Source: Streptomyces barringtoniae
GTDB lineage: Bacteria > Actinomycetota > Actinomycetes > Streptomycetales > Streptomycetaceae
Assembly: GCF_020819595.1 (NCBI RefSeq)
Contig: NZ_JAJHNP010000016.1
Span: forward strand, 62,001 to 126,000
Length of the DNA: 64,000 bases
Direction: 5' to 3'
Below the pieces are notes generated by a model. The model searched no databases. It saw only the letters and a program-made list of their open reading frames with translations, and was not told the DNA's origin. Below, one piece after another: positions 42,967 through 52,032 of the stretch; the stretch's first letter is position 1, and each line of letters opens with the position of its first letter. Both the position numbers and the translations under genes were made by a program.

Positions 42967-45456
42967 ATGGCGCAGGCACGGCCGTCGATGCAGGAACTGA
43001 TCGGGCGGCGCAGACGAGCGGGTTTCGTCGGCCGCGGCGACGAACGGGCGGCATTCCGGACCAACTTGGAGCTGCCGCCCGAGGACGAACGCCACCGCTT
43101 CCTCTTCCACGTCCACGGCAACGCGGGCGTCGGAAAGACCTTCCTGATCCGGGAGTTGGAGCAGATCGCGCGGGAGCGCGGGGCGCTGACGGCGTACGTG
43201 GACGAGAGCGTCGGCAGCGTGCCGGAGGCCATGGCGGCGGTCTGCGACCAGCTCGGCCGGCAGGGCCACCGGTGCAAGGAGCTGGAGCGGCTGTTGGCCG
43301 CCTACCGGGAGCGGCGGCACGAGGCCGAGGCCTCCGCCCTCGACCCGGAGGCGGCGCCGCACCCGTCGGCCGGTTCGCTGGCCGTGGCGCGGGCCGGCCT
43401 CGTCGGGCTCGGCATGGTGCCGGGCGTCGGGCCGTTCGCCGGTGCGCTGGACGCGGCACAACTGGCCCAGAGCGCCGACCGGTTGCGGGCAGGGCTGAGC
43501 GCGCGGCTGCGCAACCAGGAGGACGTGCGCCTGGTGCTGTCGCCGGAGCGGGTGCTGACCCCGGCGCTGCTGGGCGAGCTCGCGGCCTCCGCCACCGCCG
43601 CCCCGTGGATCGTGCTGCTCTTCGACACCTACGAGCGCACCGGCGCGTTCCTGGACGGCTGGCTGCACGAGATCATGACGACGGACCGGTACGGCACCCT
43701 GCCGGCCAACGTCGTCCTGGTGACCGCGGGACAGCTTCCGCTCGCCCCGGCCCGCTGGGCCGGATTCGCGGACTTCGTGGCAGACGTACGGCTCGGCCCG
43801 TTCACGGAAACGGAGACGCGCGGACTCCTCGCGGACAAGGGCGTCCGGGACGAACCGGTCGTCGCCGAGGTGCTGAGGCTGACCGGGGGCCTGCCGGTGC
43901 TCGTCTCCACCCTGGCCGAGACCCGCCCCGCCGACCCGCGGGACGTGGGCGATCCCAGTGCAACGGCCGTGGAACGGTTCCTGAAGTGGGAGCAGGATCC
44001 GGTGCGCCGGGCCGCCGCACTGGCCTGCGCGCTGCCCCGGACACTGGACGCGGATGTGTTCCGGGCCGTGGTCGAGTGCCCGGAGGAGGAGTTCGACGGG
44101 CTGTACGCCTGGCTGCAGGGCATGCCGTTCGTCAGCGGGCGCGGGGACCGGTTGAGGTACCACGACCTCGTGCGGGCGCCGATGCTGCGGCTCCAGCGCC
44201 GGCAGTCGCCGCGGGGCTGGGCCGAGCGGCACCGGCGGCTCGCGGGGACCTTCGCACGGTGGCGCACGGAGACCGAATCGGCCCTGGAACCGGGGGAGTT
44301 CTGGAAGGAGGAGGACTGGCGGGAGCTGCGCCTCGCCGAGTCCTACCACTTGCTCTGCGCGGATCCCCGCGCCGCGCTGCCCGACGTGCTGGCGGACGTC
44401 GTCACCGCCTGCGACCACGGGGACGACGTCCTGTGGCGCTGGGTGCGGCTGCTGGTGGAGGCAGGCGAAGACACAGGGGCCACGGGCGCGCGGACCCCGG
44501 CGAGCTGGGGGAGCGGGCTGGCGGAGGCTTTCGCGGCGGACGCGGTGGCCGGGGTGGCCGGTCTGCTGCTGGACCGGGCGCGGGGTGAGGAGCCGTGGCG
44601 GGCGACGGCGTGCGCGGTGCGGGGCGACGCCCTGGCGCGCGGCGGCGACCAGCAGGCCGCGCTGGACGAGTACGAGCGGGCCCTCGCCCTCGACCCCTCC
44701 CTGGTGCGGGCCCTGCGGGGCAAGGTCCTGGCGCGCAGCTCGCTCGCCGACTACCGCGGAGCCCTCGAGGACCTGCGCCGGGTGCTGGAGCTGGAGCCGG
44801 ACAATCCGTACAACATGTTCCTGCACGGTGAGCACCTGCGGATCCTGGGCCGGTACGAGGAGGCGGTGGCCGACCTCGACCAAGGGATCCGGCTCGACCC
44901 CGGCCAGGCCTTCGCCTGGGCCTCGCGGGGTGCCGCCCGCCTGGCCCTCGGCGAACTGGACGACGCGCACGCCGATCTGAACCGGGCGCTCGAACTCAAC
45001 CCCGACTACGCGTGGGCGCTCGCCCGCCGGGCCCGTCTCTGGCGCGCCCGCCGGGACCGCACCCGGCAGCTCGCCGACCTCGACCGGGCCCTCGCCCTCC
45101 AGCCGGACTGGGCCTGGGGCCGCTGCGAGCGCGGTGACGCGCTGCGGGGGGCCGGCCGGGACGAGGAGGCCCTCGTCGACTACGACCGGGCGCTCGCCCT
45201 GGACCCCGACTACGCGTCGGCGTACGCGAGCCGCGGCGCCTCCCAGGCGAACCTGGGCCGACTCCAGGAGGCCGTGGCCGACCTCGACCGCGCCCTCAGG
45301 CTCAACCCCGTCTATGTCTGGGCGCTGGAACGCCGGGCGGAGGTGCACCGCCGTCTCGGCGAGGACGCCCTGGCCGAGGCGGACGAGGCGCATGCCGCCC
45401 GCCTCTGCGCCCCGACACCCCCGCCACCGCGCCACCACCCGTCCTCCGTCAACTGA
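42967..45456 (+). CDS. STAND-type ATPase with C-terminal TPR repeats
   Basis: An 829-residue signalling ATPase. Walker A GNAGVGKTF is at residues 51-59; a hydrophobic IVLLFDTYERTG strand serves as Walker B, and the NTPase module runs to about 400. From about 540 to 810 there are seven or so TPR repeats (ALDEYERALALDPS, AVADLDQGIRLDPG and so on). STAND proteins change state on ligand binding and often trigger stress or defence responses. No effector domain is fused and no partner is obvious. Its stop overlaps the convergent hydrolase gene. Confidence 0.82.
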   Translation: MAQARPSMQELIGRRRRAGFVGRGDERAAFRTNLELPPEDERHRFLFHVHGNAGVGKTFLIRELEQIARERGALTAYVDESVGSVPEAMAAVCDQLGRQGHRCKELERLLAAYRERRHEAEASALDPEAAPHPSAGSLAVARAGLVGLGMVPGVGPFAGALDAAQLAQSADRLRAGLSARLRNQEDVRLVLSPERVLTPALLGELAASATAAPWIVLLFDTYERTGAFLDGWLHEIMTTDRYGTLPANVVLVTAGQLPLAPARWAGFADFVADVRLGPFTETETRGLLADKGVRDEPVVAEVLRLTGGLPVLVSTLAETRPADPRDVGDPSATAVERFLKWEQDPVRRAAALACALPRTLDADVFRAVVECPEEEFDGLYAWLQGMPFVSGRGDRLRYHDLVRAPMLRLQRRQSPRGWAERHRRLAGTFARWRTETESALEPGEFWKEEDWRELRLAESYHLLCADPRAALPDVLADVVTACDHGDDVLWRWVRLLVEAGEDTGATGARTPASWGSGLAEAFAADAVAGVAGLLLDRARGEEPWRATACAVRGDALARGGDQQAALDEYERALALDPSLVRALRGKVLARSSLADYRGALEDLRRVLELEPDNPYNMFLHGEHLRILGRYEEAVADLDQGIRLDPGQAFAWASRGAARLALGELDDAHADLNRALELNPDYAWALARRARLWRARRDRTRQLADLDRALALQPDWAWGRCERGDALRGAGRDEEALVDYDRALALDPDYASAYASRGASQANLGRLQEAVADLDRALRLNPVYVWALERRAEVHRRLGEDALAEADEAHAARLCAPTPPPPRHHPSSVN

Positions 45457-46471
45457 CGTGCTCCCCGGTCACCACCGGCCGCACCTTCGTCAGCAGCAGG
45501 TCCAGGAAGCGGTCGGGGTGGCGGAAGGACGCGAAGTGGCTTGCCTCCCGGATCAGGGCGAAGTCCTTCACGGGAGCGGTGACTTCGTCGTAGAAGCGGC
45601 GGGCCGGCCCGGGCGGGGTGAGGACGTCGCTCTCGCCCTGGAAGACGAAGAAGGGCAGGCGGAAGGCGGTCCCCTCGGCGTACTCGTCGATCGTCGTCGC
45701 CTGCGGGCCGAGCGCCTCGGAGAAGGTCTGGGCCTTCAGGTAGGTGCGCAGGTCGCGGAGGGTGTGGAGCGGGGAGAACCAGAGGGAGCGGACCACGACC
45801 GTCTTCATGGTGTCGTAGGTGAGGGGGTCGGTGGTGACCACCGTCTTCGCGTACTCGGCCCACTCGTGGGGCGACCAGGCCGAACGGTCCGGGCCGATGG
45901 CCGTCATCTGCGCCAGCTGCTTCTTCCTGCCCGCCTTCGCCAGCCGGGCCAGCAGCGCCTCGTAGCCCGAGTCGTCCCGGCCGCCTTCGACGATGTTCTG
46001 GTCGGTGCCGACGTAGGCCGAGTACCGCTCGGGGTGGTTGCGGGCCAGGCGGAGGCCGGTGACCGTGCCGAAGCTGTTGGCGAGGAGGAGAACCTTGTCC
46101 ACGTTCAGGCGCGCGCGGACGTGGTCGGTGACCTCGAGGGCGTCCGCGTAGAGGCGGTCGAGGGTCAGCTCGCCCTGGGCTTCCGGGCCGCCCGCCGCGA
46201 AGGTCCGGCCGGCGCCCCGCATGTCCCAGCGGACGATCGTGAAGTGCCGCTCCCAGGCGCGGGTGCGAGGGGTGAAGATCAGGTTGGAGGCGCCGGGGCC
46301 GCCGTGGATCTCCAGGAGCACGGGGTTGGCCCGGTCCTCGCCGCGGACGGAGATCCACTGGTCGATGCCGCCGATGCGGACGTACGAGGACTCGTCGATG
46401 CCGTTCGGGGTGGTGATCGCGAGCTTCCTGGCGAGGGCGCGGCGCTTGAGGGCGCGGTAGGTGAGCAGCAT
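45449..46471 (-). CDS. Alpha/beta-hydrolase, proline iminopeptidase-like
   Basis: A 340-residue hydrolase with HGGPG (56-60) as oxyanion hole and R-W-D-M-R-G-A-G. The nucleophile elbow reads ANSFG (Ser133), with Ala where the standard is Gly. The acid and His are expected around ESDVLTPPGP and ASHF near the end. The group includes prolyl aminopeptidases and epoxide hydrolases. It is divergent from a TetR gene, and the intergenic dyad between them makes it the likely target of that repressor. Confidence 0.82.
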   Translation of the reverse strand: MLLTYRALKRRALARKLAITTPNGIDESSYVRIGGIDQWISVRGEDRANPVLLEIHGGPGASNLIFTPRTRAWERHFTIVRWDMRGAGRTFAAGGPEAQGELTLDRLYADALEVTDHVRARLNVDKVLLLANSFGTVTGLRLARNHPERYSAYVGTDQNIVEGGRDDSGYEALLARLAKAGRKKQLAQMTAIGPDRSAWSPHEWAEYAKTVVTTDPLTYDTMKTVVVRSLWFSPLHTLRDLRTYLKAQTFSEALGPQATTIDEYAEGTAFRLPFFVFQGESDVLTPPGPARRFYDEVTAPVKDFALIREASHFASFRHPDRFLDLLLTKVRPVVTGEHVS

Positions 46472-46484
46472 GGTGTTCCCCCTA

Positions 46485-46528
46485 AACTGTTTATGCCGTC
46501 AGCTGTTGTGTTTACGGTATATACAGTT
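46485..46528. promoter_or_regulatory. Inverted-repeat operator between hydrolase and TetR genes
   Basis: Arms AACTGTTTATGCCGT (46485-46499) and ACGGTATATACAGTT (46514-46528) are complementary at 13 of 15 positions, with a 14-nt spacer. It is AT-rich for this genome and lies between the divergent starts, as expected for the TetR site. Confidence 0.75.
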
Positions 46529-46575
46529 GGTGGGCGGAGTCAACGGGCTTCGCCGGAGCCGAGTGGGAGGGCCTC

Positions 46576-47328
46576 GTGGCCGGACGGAACGCCAGGAGCG
46601 GCAAGGAGCAGCAGGACAAGCCGCGCGACCCGCAGGCGGTGCTCGCGCTGCTGTGGGGCGAGCAGGAACAGCCCACCCGCGGGCCCAAGCCGACGCTGTC
46701 CCCGCAGCGCATCGCCGCCGCCGCCGTCGAACTGGCCGACGCCCAGGGGCTGGACGCGGTCTCGATGAGCAAGGTCGCCGCCGAGTTCGGCGTCTCGGCC
46801 ATGGCGCTGTACCGCTATGTGCCCGGCAAGGCGGAACTGGTCGAGCTGATGATCGAGTCGGTGCTCGCCGAGGTCCCCGACCTCTCCGCCGCGGAGGGCG
46901 ACTGGCGAGCCGCGACACGGCTGTGGGCCCGCCGTTGCCTGGATCTGTACCGGGCCCATCCCTGGGCGCTCGCCGCCACCGCGATGCGCCGCCAGGCCAT
47001 GGGTCCGCACCAGCTCCGCTGGCTGGACGCGGCGCACGCCGCCCTGGAGCCCACCGGCCTGCCGGCGGCCCAGCGGCACCAGGTCTTCGTCCTGGTCGTC
47101 GGCCTGGTGCGCAGCCTCGCCCAGCAGACGGCCGACTTCGACGCGGACCAGGACCGGGAGTGGAACCGGCTCACCGCCGAGGTGCTCCGGCGCCACGCGG
47201 ACCGGTTCCCGGCCCTGACCCGGGCCATCGCCGAAGGCGCCTTCGAACCGGACGGCACCGACCCGCTCGACTTCGGGCTCGACCGGATCCTCGACGGTGT
47301 CGAAGCACTCGTCGCCGGGCGTCCGTAG
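46576..47328 (+). CDS. TetR-family regulator with TetR_C tetracycline-repressor-like domain
   Basis: A 250-residue regulator. After a charged leader, the HTH runs from about 42 to 88 (RIAAAAVELADAQGLDAVSM, FGVSAMALYRYVPGKAEL). The C-terminal domain fits the TetR_C class seen in drug- and hydrolase-controlling repressors. GTG 46576 has GAGGG upstream. It probably represses the divergent alpha/beta-hydrolase and itself. Confidence 0.88.
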   Translation: MAGRNARSGKEQQDKPRDPQAVLALLWGEQEQPTRGPKPTLSPQRIAAAAVELADAQGLDAVSMSKVAAEFGVSAMALYRYVPGKAELVELMIESVLAEVPDLSAAEGDWRAATRLWARRCLDLYRAHPWALAATAMRRQAMGPHQLRWLDAAHAALEPTGLPAAQRHQVFVLVVGLVRSLAQQTADFDADQDREWNRLTAEVLRRHADRFPALTRAIAEGAFEPDGTDPLDFGLDRILDGVEALVAGRP

Positions 47329-47437
47329 CTGAGCGGGAATGACCACTGGGGGGCGATTTGCCCCCGTGAACGGACCGTTCCGCGTCGATTACAGTGCTGA
47401 ACGTCGTACGGACGGACGGTGCCGTGGGGAGGTCTGG

Positions 47438-48553
47438 ATGAGTGCGACATCCGGCGCCGTCTGGGGCCGAGCCGAGCAGCAGGACTACCGCAGCAGGGTG
47501 CGCGGCACCCTGCTGGGGGTCGCCGTGGGCGACGCGCTCGGCGGACCCGCCGACCCGCTGTCCCTGGAGGAGATCAGGGCCGCGTACGGCCCCGAGGGGC
47601 TGCTCGACCTGGCCTTCGGGCACGGGCGGCGCGGCACGGTCACCCATCACACCCAGCTCACCCTGTTCAGCACGGACGGGCTGATAAGGGCCCAGGTGCG
47701 CCGTGACACCGGCGCCTGGCATCCGCCGACCGATCTGCACCGGGCCTACCGGCGCTGGGCGGCCACCCAGCGGGACTGGGGACCCGACGAGCGCCGCAAG
47801 GACGACGGCTGGCTCGCCCGTGAGGAGTGGCTGTACGCCCGCCGGGAGCCGACCCGGGCCCTGCTCATCGGGTTCGGCGACGACACCATGGGCACGCTGG
47901 AGTCACCGAAGAACCCCGGCGAGCTGGGGCCGGAGGCGGTGGCCCGGTCCGCGCCCTTCGGCCTGCTGGTCGGCTGGGAGCCGCAGCTCGTCGCCCAGCT
48001 GGCGGTGGAGTGCGCCGCCCAGAGCCACGGGCACCCCCTCGCCTACCTGTCGGCGGGCGCGTACGCCGTGATCGTGCATGCGCTGGCCCGGGGCGAGAGC
48101 CTGGACGGCGCCGTGCAGCGCACCCTCGCCCTGCTCGCCGCCCGGCCCGGCCACCAGCCCGTCTCGGACGCCCTGCAGCATGCCCTCGGGGCGGTACGGC
48201 AGGGGATCCCGAGCCCGACCCGGGTGGAGGAACTGGCCGGCGACGGTACGGCGGACGGGCTGCTGGCGGCGTCGGTGTACTGCGCGCTGGTGGGGGAGGA
48301 CGTCCGGCACGGACTGTGCCTCGCGGTGAACCAGAGCGGGCCCTCGGCCGCGGCGGGCGCGCTCACCGGCGGCCTCCTGGGCGCCCTCCACGGCGAAACG
48401 GCCCTCCCCCCGGCCTGGGTGGCCGAGCTGGAGGGCCGCCCGACGGTTCTGGAACTCGCCGACGACTTCGCGATGGAGATGACCCAGGGCCCGGCGCTTC
48501 ACGGTCCGGCGGGGTCGTCGCCGGGGTGGCTGGTGCGGTACCCGAGGGCCTGA
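47438..48553 (+). CDS. ADP-ribosylglycohydrolase-fold protein lacking the metal-site residues
   Basis: A 371-residue protein that begins with the ARH signature GTLLGVAVGDALGGP. The two usual metal-binding motifs are changed: the T-D-D-T position reads THHT (69-72), and the C-terminal G-D-x-D-S/T-A/I position reads NQSGPS (298-303), while the adjacent AAAGALTGGLLGALHG helix is preserved. Active ARH enzymes need these Asp residues to hold Mg2+ ions. The protein is therefore probably a binding protein or has a different reaction. ATG 47438 follows a GGGGAGG site; an upstream in-frame ATG has no support. Confidence 0.8.
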   Translation: MSATSGAVWGRAEQQDYRSRVRGTLLGVAVGDALGGPADPLSLEEIRAAYGPEGLLDLAFGHGRRGTVTHHTQLTLFSTDGLIRAQVRRDTGAWHPPTDLHRAYRRWAATQRDWGPDERRKDDGWLAREEWLYARREPTRALLIGFGDDTMGTLESPKNPGELGPEAVARSAPFGLLVGWEPQLVAQLAVECAAQSHGHPLAYLSAGAYAVIVHALARGESLDGAVQRTLALLAARPGHQPVSDALQHALGAVRQGIPSPTRVEELAGDGTADGLLAASVYCALVGEDVRHGLCLAVNQSGPSAAAGALTGGLLGALHGETALPPAWVAELEGRPTVLELADDFAMEMTQGPALHGPAGSSPGWLVRYPRA

Positions 48554-48576
48554 GCCGCAGCGCCCCGAAGCGGCTC
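48552..48576. terminator. Short hairpin between convergent genes
   Basis: GAGCCGC (48552-48558) and GCGGCTC (48570-48576) with an 11-nt loop, overlapping the ends of both converging genes. Confidence 0.45.
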
Positions 48577-50135
48577 TACGGCGCTCCCACCACGTCGTCC
48601 CCGGCACCCGCGGGAACCGGTACCGCCGCGACCGCGTCCCCGTCGGTGTTGACCTTCTCGATGACGGCCAGGCGCTCGGGGGTGTCCTCCGGCTTGAGGT
48701 AGCCGATGGCGATGTACAGGACCAGGGACACCGCCAGCGGGATCGAGACCTGGTACTGCAGCGGGACCCCGCCGGAGACGTTCCAGTTGATGGGGTAGTT
48801 CACCAGCCAGAACGCCAGCAGGCCCGCCGCCCAGCTGGTGAGGGCCGCCGTCGGTCCGGAGCGGCGGAACGGGCGGAGCAGGCCCAGCATCATCGGGATC
48901 GCGATCGGGCCCATCAGACCGGCGACCCACTTGATGACGACCGTGATGATGTCCTTGAACGTGGGGGAGTTGACCTGCGTCGCCACCGCCATGGACAGAC
49001 CGAGGAAGGCGAGGGTCGTCACCCGGGCCGCGATCAGGCCGGAGCGCTCGCCCCAGGCCCGGGCCCGGGAGGACAGCACCGGAGCCACGTCACGCGTGAA
49101 CACCGCCGAGATCGCGTTGGCGTCGGAGGAGCACATGGCCATCGTGTGGGAGAAGAAGCCGACGATGACCAGGCCCAACAGCCCGTGCGGCAGCAGCTGT
49201 TCGGTCATCAGGCCGTAGGAGTCGGAGCCGTCCGGCTTCTGGGCGTGGACCAGGAGGGGGGACATCCACATGGGGAAGAAGAGGACGACCGGCCAGACCA
49301 GCCACAGGACCGCCGACAGGCGGGCGCCGCGCTCGGCCGCGTGGGCGCTGCCCGTCGCCATGTACCGCTGCGCCTGGTTGAGCATGCCGCCGTTGTACTC
49401 GAAGAGCTTGATGAACAGGAACGCCAGCAGGAACACCGTGCCGTAGGGGCCGACCAGCGGCTTGCCGTGGCCGTGCAGCGCTGGCTGGTTCCAGGCGTCG
49501 AAGAAGCCGATGTGCTTGTCGTTCAGCTTCAGTACGACGGCGATGAACATCGAGACCCCGGCGAGCAACTGGATGACGAACTGGCCGAGTTCGGTCAGCG
49601 CGTCCGCCCACAGGCCGCCGATCGTGCAGTACACGGCCGTGATCGCGCCGGTGATGAGGATGCCCTGGTTCAGGGTGACCCCGGTGAACACCGACAAGAG
49701 GGTGGCGATCGCCGCCCACTTGGCGCCCACGTCCACGATCTTCAGCAGCATGCCGGACCAGGCGAGCGCCTGCTGGGTGGACAGGTTGTAACGGTTCTTC
49801 AGGTACTCCAGCGGTGAGGCCACATGGAGCCGGGAGCGCAGTCGGTTGATACGGGGCGCGAACAGCTTCGAACCGATGGCGATGCCGAGCGCGATGGGGA
49901 AGGACCAGGTGACGAAGGAGGTGACGCCGTAGGTGTAGGCGATGCCCGCGTACCCGGTGAACATGACCGCGCTGTAGCCCGACATGTGGTGCGAGATGCC
50001 GGAGAGCCACCAGGGCATCTTGCCGCCGGCCGTGAAGAAGTCGGAGACGTTGTCCACGCGCTTGTGCGACCAGACGCCGATCGCGACCATCACACCGAAG
50101 TAGCCGATGAGCACGGCCCAGTCGAGACTGTTCAT
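48576..50135 (-). CDS. Sodium:solute symporter (SSS family)
   Basis: A 519-residue membrane protein with about 13 hydrophobic segments. It begins LDWAVLIGYFGVMVAIGVWS and has FFTAGGKMPWWLSGISHHMSG and the conserved G-G-L-W-A-D-A-L-T-E region typical of SSS transporters such as the SGLT/PutP group. These couple Na+ to uptake of sugars, amino acids or carboxylates; the substrate is not clear. ATG 50135 gives the standard beginning. It follows an SDR gene on the same strand after a 151-bp gap. Confidence 0.87.
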   Translation of the reverse strand: MNSLDWAVLIGYFGVMVAIGVWSHKRVDNVSDFFTAGGKMPWWLSGISHHMSGYSAVMFTGYAGIAYTYGVTSFVTWSFPIALGIAIGSKLFAPRINRLRSRLHVASPLEYLKNRYNLSTQQALAWSGMLLKIVDVGAKWAAIATLLSVFTGVTLNQGILITGAITAVYCTIGGLWADALTELGQFVIQLLAGVSMFIAVVLKLNDKHIGFFDAWNQPALHGHGKPLVGPYGTVFLLAFLFIKLFEYNGGMLNQAQRYMATGSAHAAERGARLSAVLWLVWPVVLFFPMWMSPLLVHAQKPDGSDSYGLMTEQLLPHGLLGLVIVGFFSHTMAMCSSDANAISAVFTRDVAPVLSSRARAWGERSGLIAARVTTLAFLGLSMAVATQVNSPTFKDIITVVIKWVAGLMGPIAIPMMLGLLRPFRRSGPTAALTSWAAGLLAFWLVNYPINWNVSGGVPLQYQVSIPLAVSLVLYIAIGYLKPEDTPERLAVIEKVNTDGDAVAAVPVPAGAGDDVVGAP

Positions 50136-50286
50136 GTGCCCGATCGTGGGTGCCGCCACGTGAACACGACAAGCGACCGTCGAGTCAAGAGAGGGTAAAG
50201 ATGTTCGCCGTGGTGACCTTCGTTCATCTATCTGAACGCCCTCCGGCTGTGTCCGATCCCGGGGGCCGCACCCGTACCGCATCGGG

Positions 50287-51075
50287 TCACCGCATCAACT
50301 CACCCGCGTTGACCAGCAACGACTGCCCGGTGATGGCGCGTGCCCGGTCGGAGGCGAGGAAGACCACCGCATCGGCCACGTCCCCGTCGGTCGCCAGCTC
50401 GGGCAGGGCCATCCGCTCCGTCAGCCGCCCCAGCACCTCCGCCTCCGGCACGCCCTCCGTCTGCGCGGTGAACCGGACGTACGCCTGCACCGGCGGCCCC
50501 CACATCCAGCCCGGCAGGACGGTGTTGACCCGGATCCGCCGCGGCCCCAGCTCCCGCGCCAGCGAGTACATCGCGCTCGTCAGCGCTCCCTTCGACGCGG
50601 CGTACGCGGCCTGCTTCACCTGCGAGGGCGCGGCCACCGCCGACTGCGTCCCGATGAAGACGACGGACCCGCCCCCGCCCTCCCGCAGCGCGGGGAGGCA
50701 GGCCCGGGTCATCCGCAGCGTGCCGAGCAGGTTCACCTCCATGACCGACTGCCACGTCGTGAAGTCCGCGTCCTCGACGCCGCCGAAGTAGGAGTCCCAG
50801 GCCGCCACGTGCACCACCGCGCCGATCCCGCCGAACCGCTCCCGCGCCAGCGCGGCCAGCGCCGCGCACTGCCCCTCGTCGGTGATGTCCGTCGCCCGGT
50901 ACGCCGTGCGCGCGCCGGACGGATCGATCTCGGCCGCGCTCTTGGCGAGGTTCGCCTCGGTGCGCGCCCCGAGCACCGCGTTCCCGCCGTCCCGTACGAC
51001 GGCCGCGGCGACCTGATGGCCGAGTCCGGCGCCGACTCCCGAGACGACGACGGTCTTTCCGGCGAGCAGGGACAT
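50287..51075 (-). CDS. SDR-family oxidoreductase
   Basis: A 262-residue short-chain dehydrogenase with the S-G-V-G-A-G-L-G cofactor loop, VHVAAWDS at the NNAG position, an active-site Ser followed by YAASK, and the PGWMWGPPVQAYV segment. The substrate loop is a variant. It is divergent from the gene at 51161, and a perfect copy of the shared operator lies between them, so it belongs to the same regulon as the aldolases. Confidence 0.87.
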   Translation of the reverse strand: MSLLAGKTVVVSGVGAGLGHQVAAAVVRDGGNAVLGARTEANLAKSAAEIDPSGARTAYRATDITDEGQCAALAALARERFGGIGAVVHVAAWDSYFGGVEDADFTTWQSVMEVNLLGTLRMTRACLPALREGGGGSVVFIGTQSAVAAPSQVKQAAYAASKGALTSAMYSLARELGPRRIRVNTVLPGWMWGPPVQAYVRFTAQTEGVPEAEVLGRLTERMALPELATDGDVADAVVFLASDRARAITGQSLLVNAGELMR

Positions 51076-51101
51076 CCGTACCTCCCGGGCTATGGCGCTT
51101 C

Positions 51102-51120
51102 ATCTGACGGTCCGTCAGAG
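51102..51120. promoter_or_regulatory. Operator palindrome, copy 8 (TetR-type)
   Basis: ATCTGACGGTCCGTCAGAG, perfect CTGACGG/CCGTCAG arms around one base, between the divergent SDR and EthD-like genes. Confidence 0.85.
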
Positions 51121-51160
51121 TATGGGCGACCGGAGGAGGACGGAAGGGGAGGGGAACCGC

Positions 51161-52000
51161 GTGAGCGAGGAGACCCGCAGCGAGGTGTACGCGGAACTGG
51201 CCGCCGTGGGCCCGTACGGCGTCCGGCCGGGCCACGCCCTGATCACCATGGTCGAGCCGCACCCCGGGCACGAGTACGCCTACAACCGCTGGTACGAGGA
51301 CGACCACTACTACGCCGGCGCGATGGCCATGCCCTGGATGTACGCGGGCCGCCGCTGGGTGGCGACGAGGGACCTGCAGCTTCTGCGCCGCCCCGAGAAG
51401 TCGGCGATCGCCCGGCCCGTCACCGCCGGCTGCTACCTCTCCACGTACTGGATCACCGCCGGCCGCTACGACGACCACATGAAGTGGACCGTCGCCGTCA
51501 ACAGGCGCCTCAACCGCGACGCCCGCGTCTACCACGACCGCACCCACGTCTTCACGTCCTTCCAGGACCACGAGACGACGGTCTACCGCGACGGCGCGGC
51601 CGGCCCGCGGGACTTCCACGCCCTGGACCACCCCTACACCGGCCTGGTCCTGGAGGTGATCGACACCGAGTCGGCGGAGCAGCGGGCCGAGCTGCTCGGG
51701 TGGCTGGCCGCCCGCCACCTCCCGCGCCGCCTCGCGGGCTCCCCCTGCGCCCTGGTGACGGTCTTCCGCCCCACCCCCCTGCCCGGCGACCGCATGACCT
51801 ACGTCAAGCAGGTCGAGGGGGTCGACACCCGCCTGACGCTGCTGTGGTTCCTGGAGGCCGACCCGAGGGAGTGCTGGCAGGACCACTTCACGGGGCTGGA
51901 GGAGCAGGTGACCGACTCGGGCCTGGGCAGGGTGGAACTGCTGGCCCCGTTCGTCCCGACGGTGCCGGGGACGGACCGGTACGTCGACCTGCTCCGCTGA
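51161..52000 (+). CDS. EthD/dimeric alpha-beta barrel-like protein, function unknown
   Basis: A 279-residue protein without signal or membrane segments. ITMVEPHPGHEYAYNRWYED and DHYYAGAMAMPWMYAGRRW resemble the N-x-W-Y-x-x-H start of EthD-type ferredoxin-like barrels, apparently repeated in the C-terminal half (TYVKQVEGVDTRLTLLWFLE). I do not know its reaction. GTG 51161 is the start: it follows GGGGAGGGG, and an upstream ATG at 51092 would put the operator inside the coding sequence. Control by operator copy 8 ties it to the CoA catabolic regulon. Confidence 0.72.
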   Translation: MSEETRSEVYAELAAVGPYGVRPGHALITMVEPHPGHEYAYNRWYEDDHYYAGAMAMPWMYAGRRWVATRDLQLLRRPEKSAIARPVTAGCYLSTYWITAGRYDDHMKWTVAVNRRLNRDARVYHDRTHVFTSFQDHETTVYRDGAAGPRDFHALDHPYTGLVLEVIDTESAEQRAELLGWLAARHLPRRLAGSPCALVTVFRPTPLPGDRMTYVKQVEGVDTRLTLLWFLEADPRECWQDHFTGLEEQVTDSGLGRVELLAPFVPTVPGTDRYVDLLR

Positions 52001-52032
52001 ACCACACGGAGCCGGTCACGGCGGTCACGGGG

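Noticed and set aside
42373..45438. A 1021-codon minus-strand frame joined to the DUF2165 protein
   Set aside because: All but the last 169 codons are antisense to the STAND ATPase, whose domains are clear.
46492..46502. ATGCCGTCAGC between the hydrolase and TetR genes as a ninth copy of the regulon operator
   Set aside because: Only one half-site is present and it is part of a different, better-formed dyad (46485-46528).
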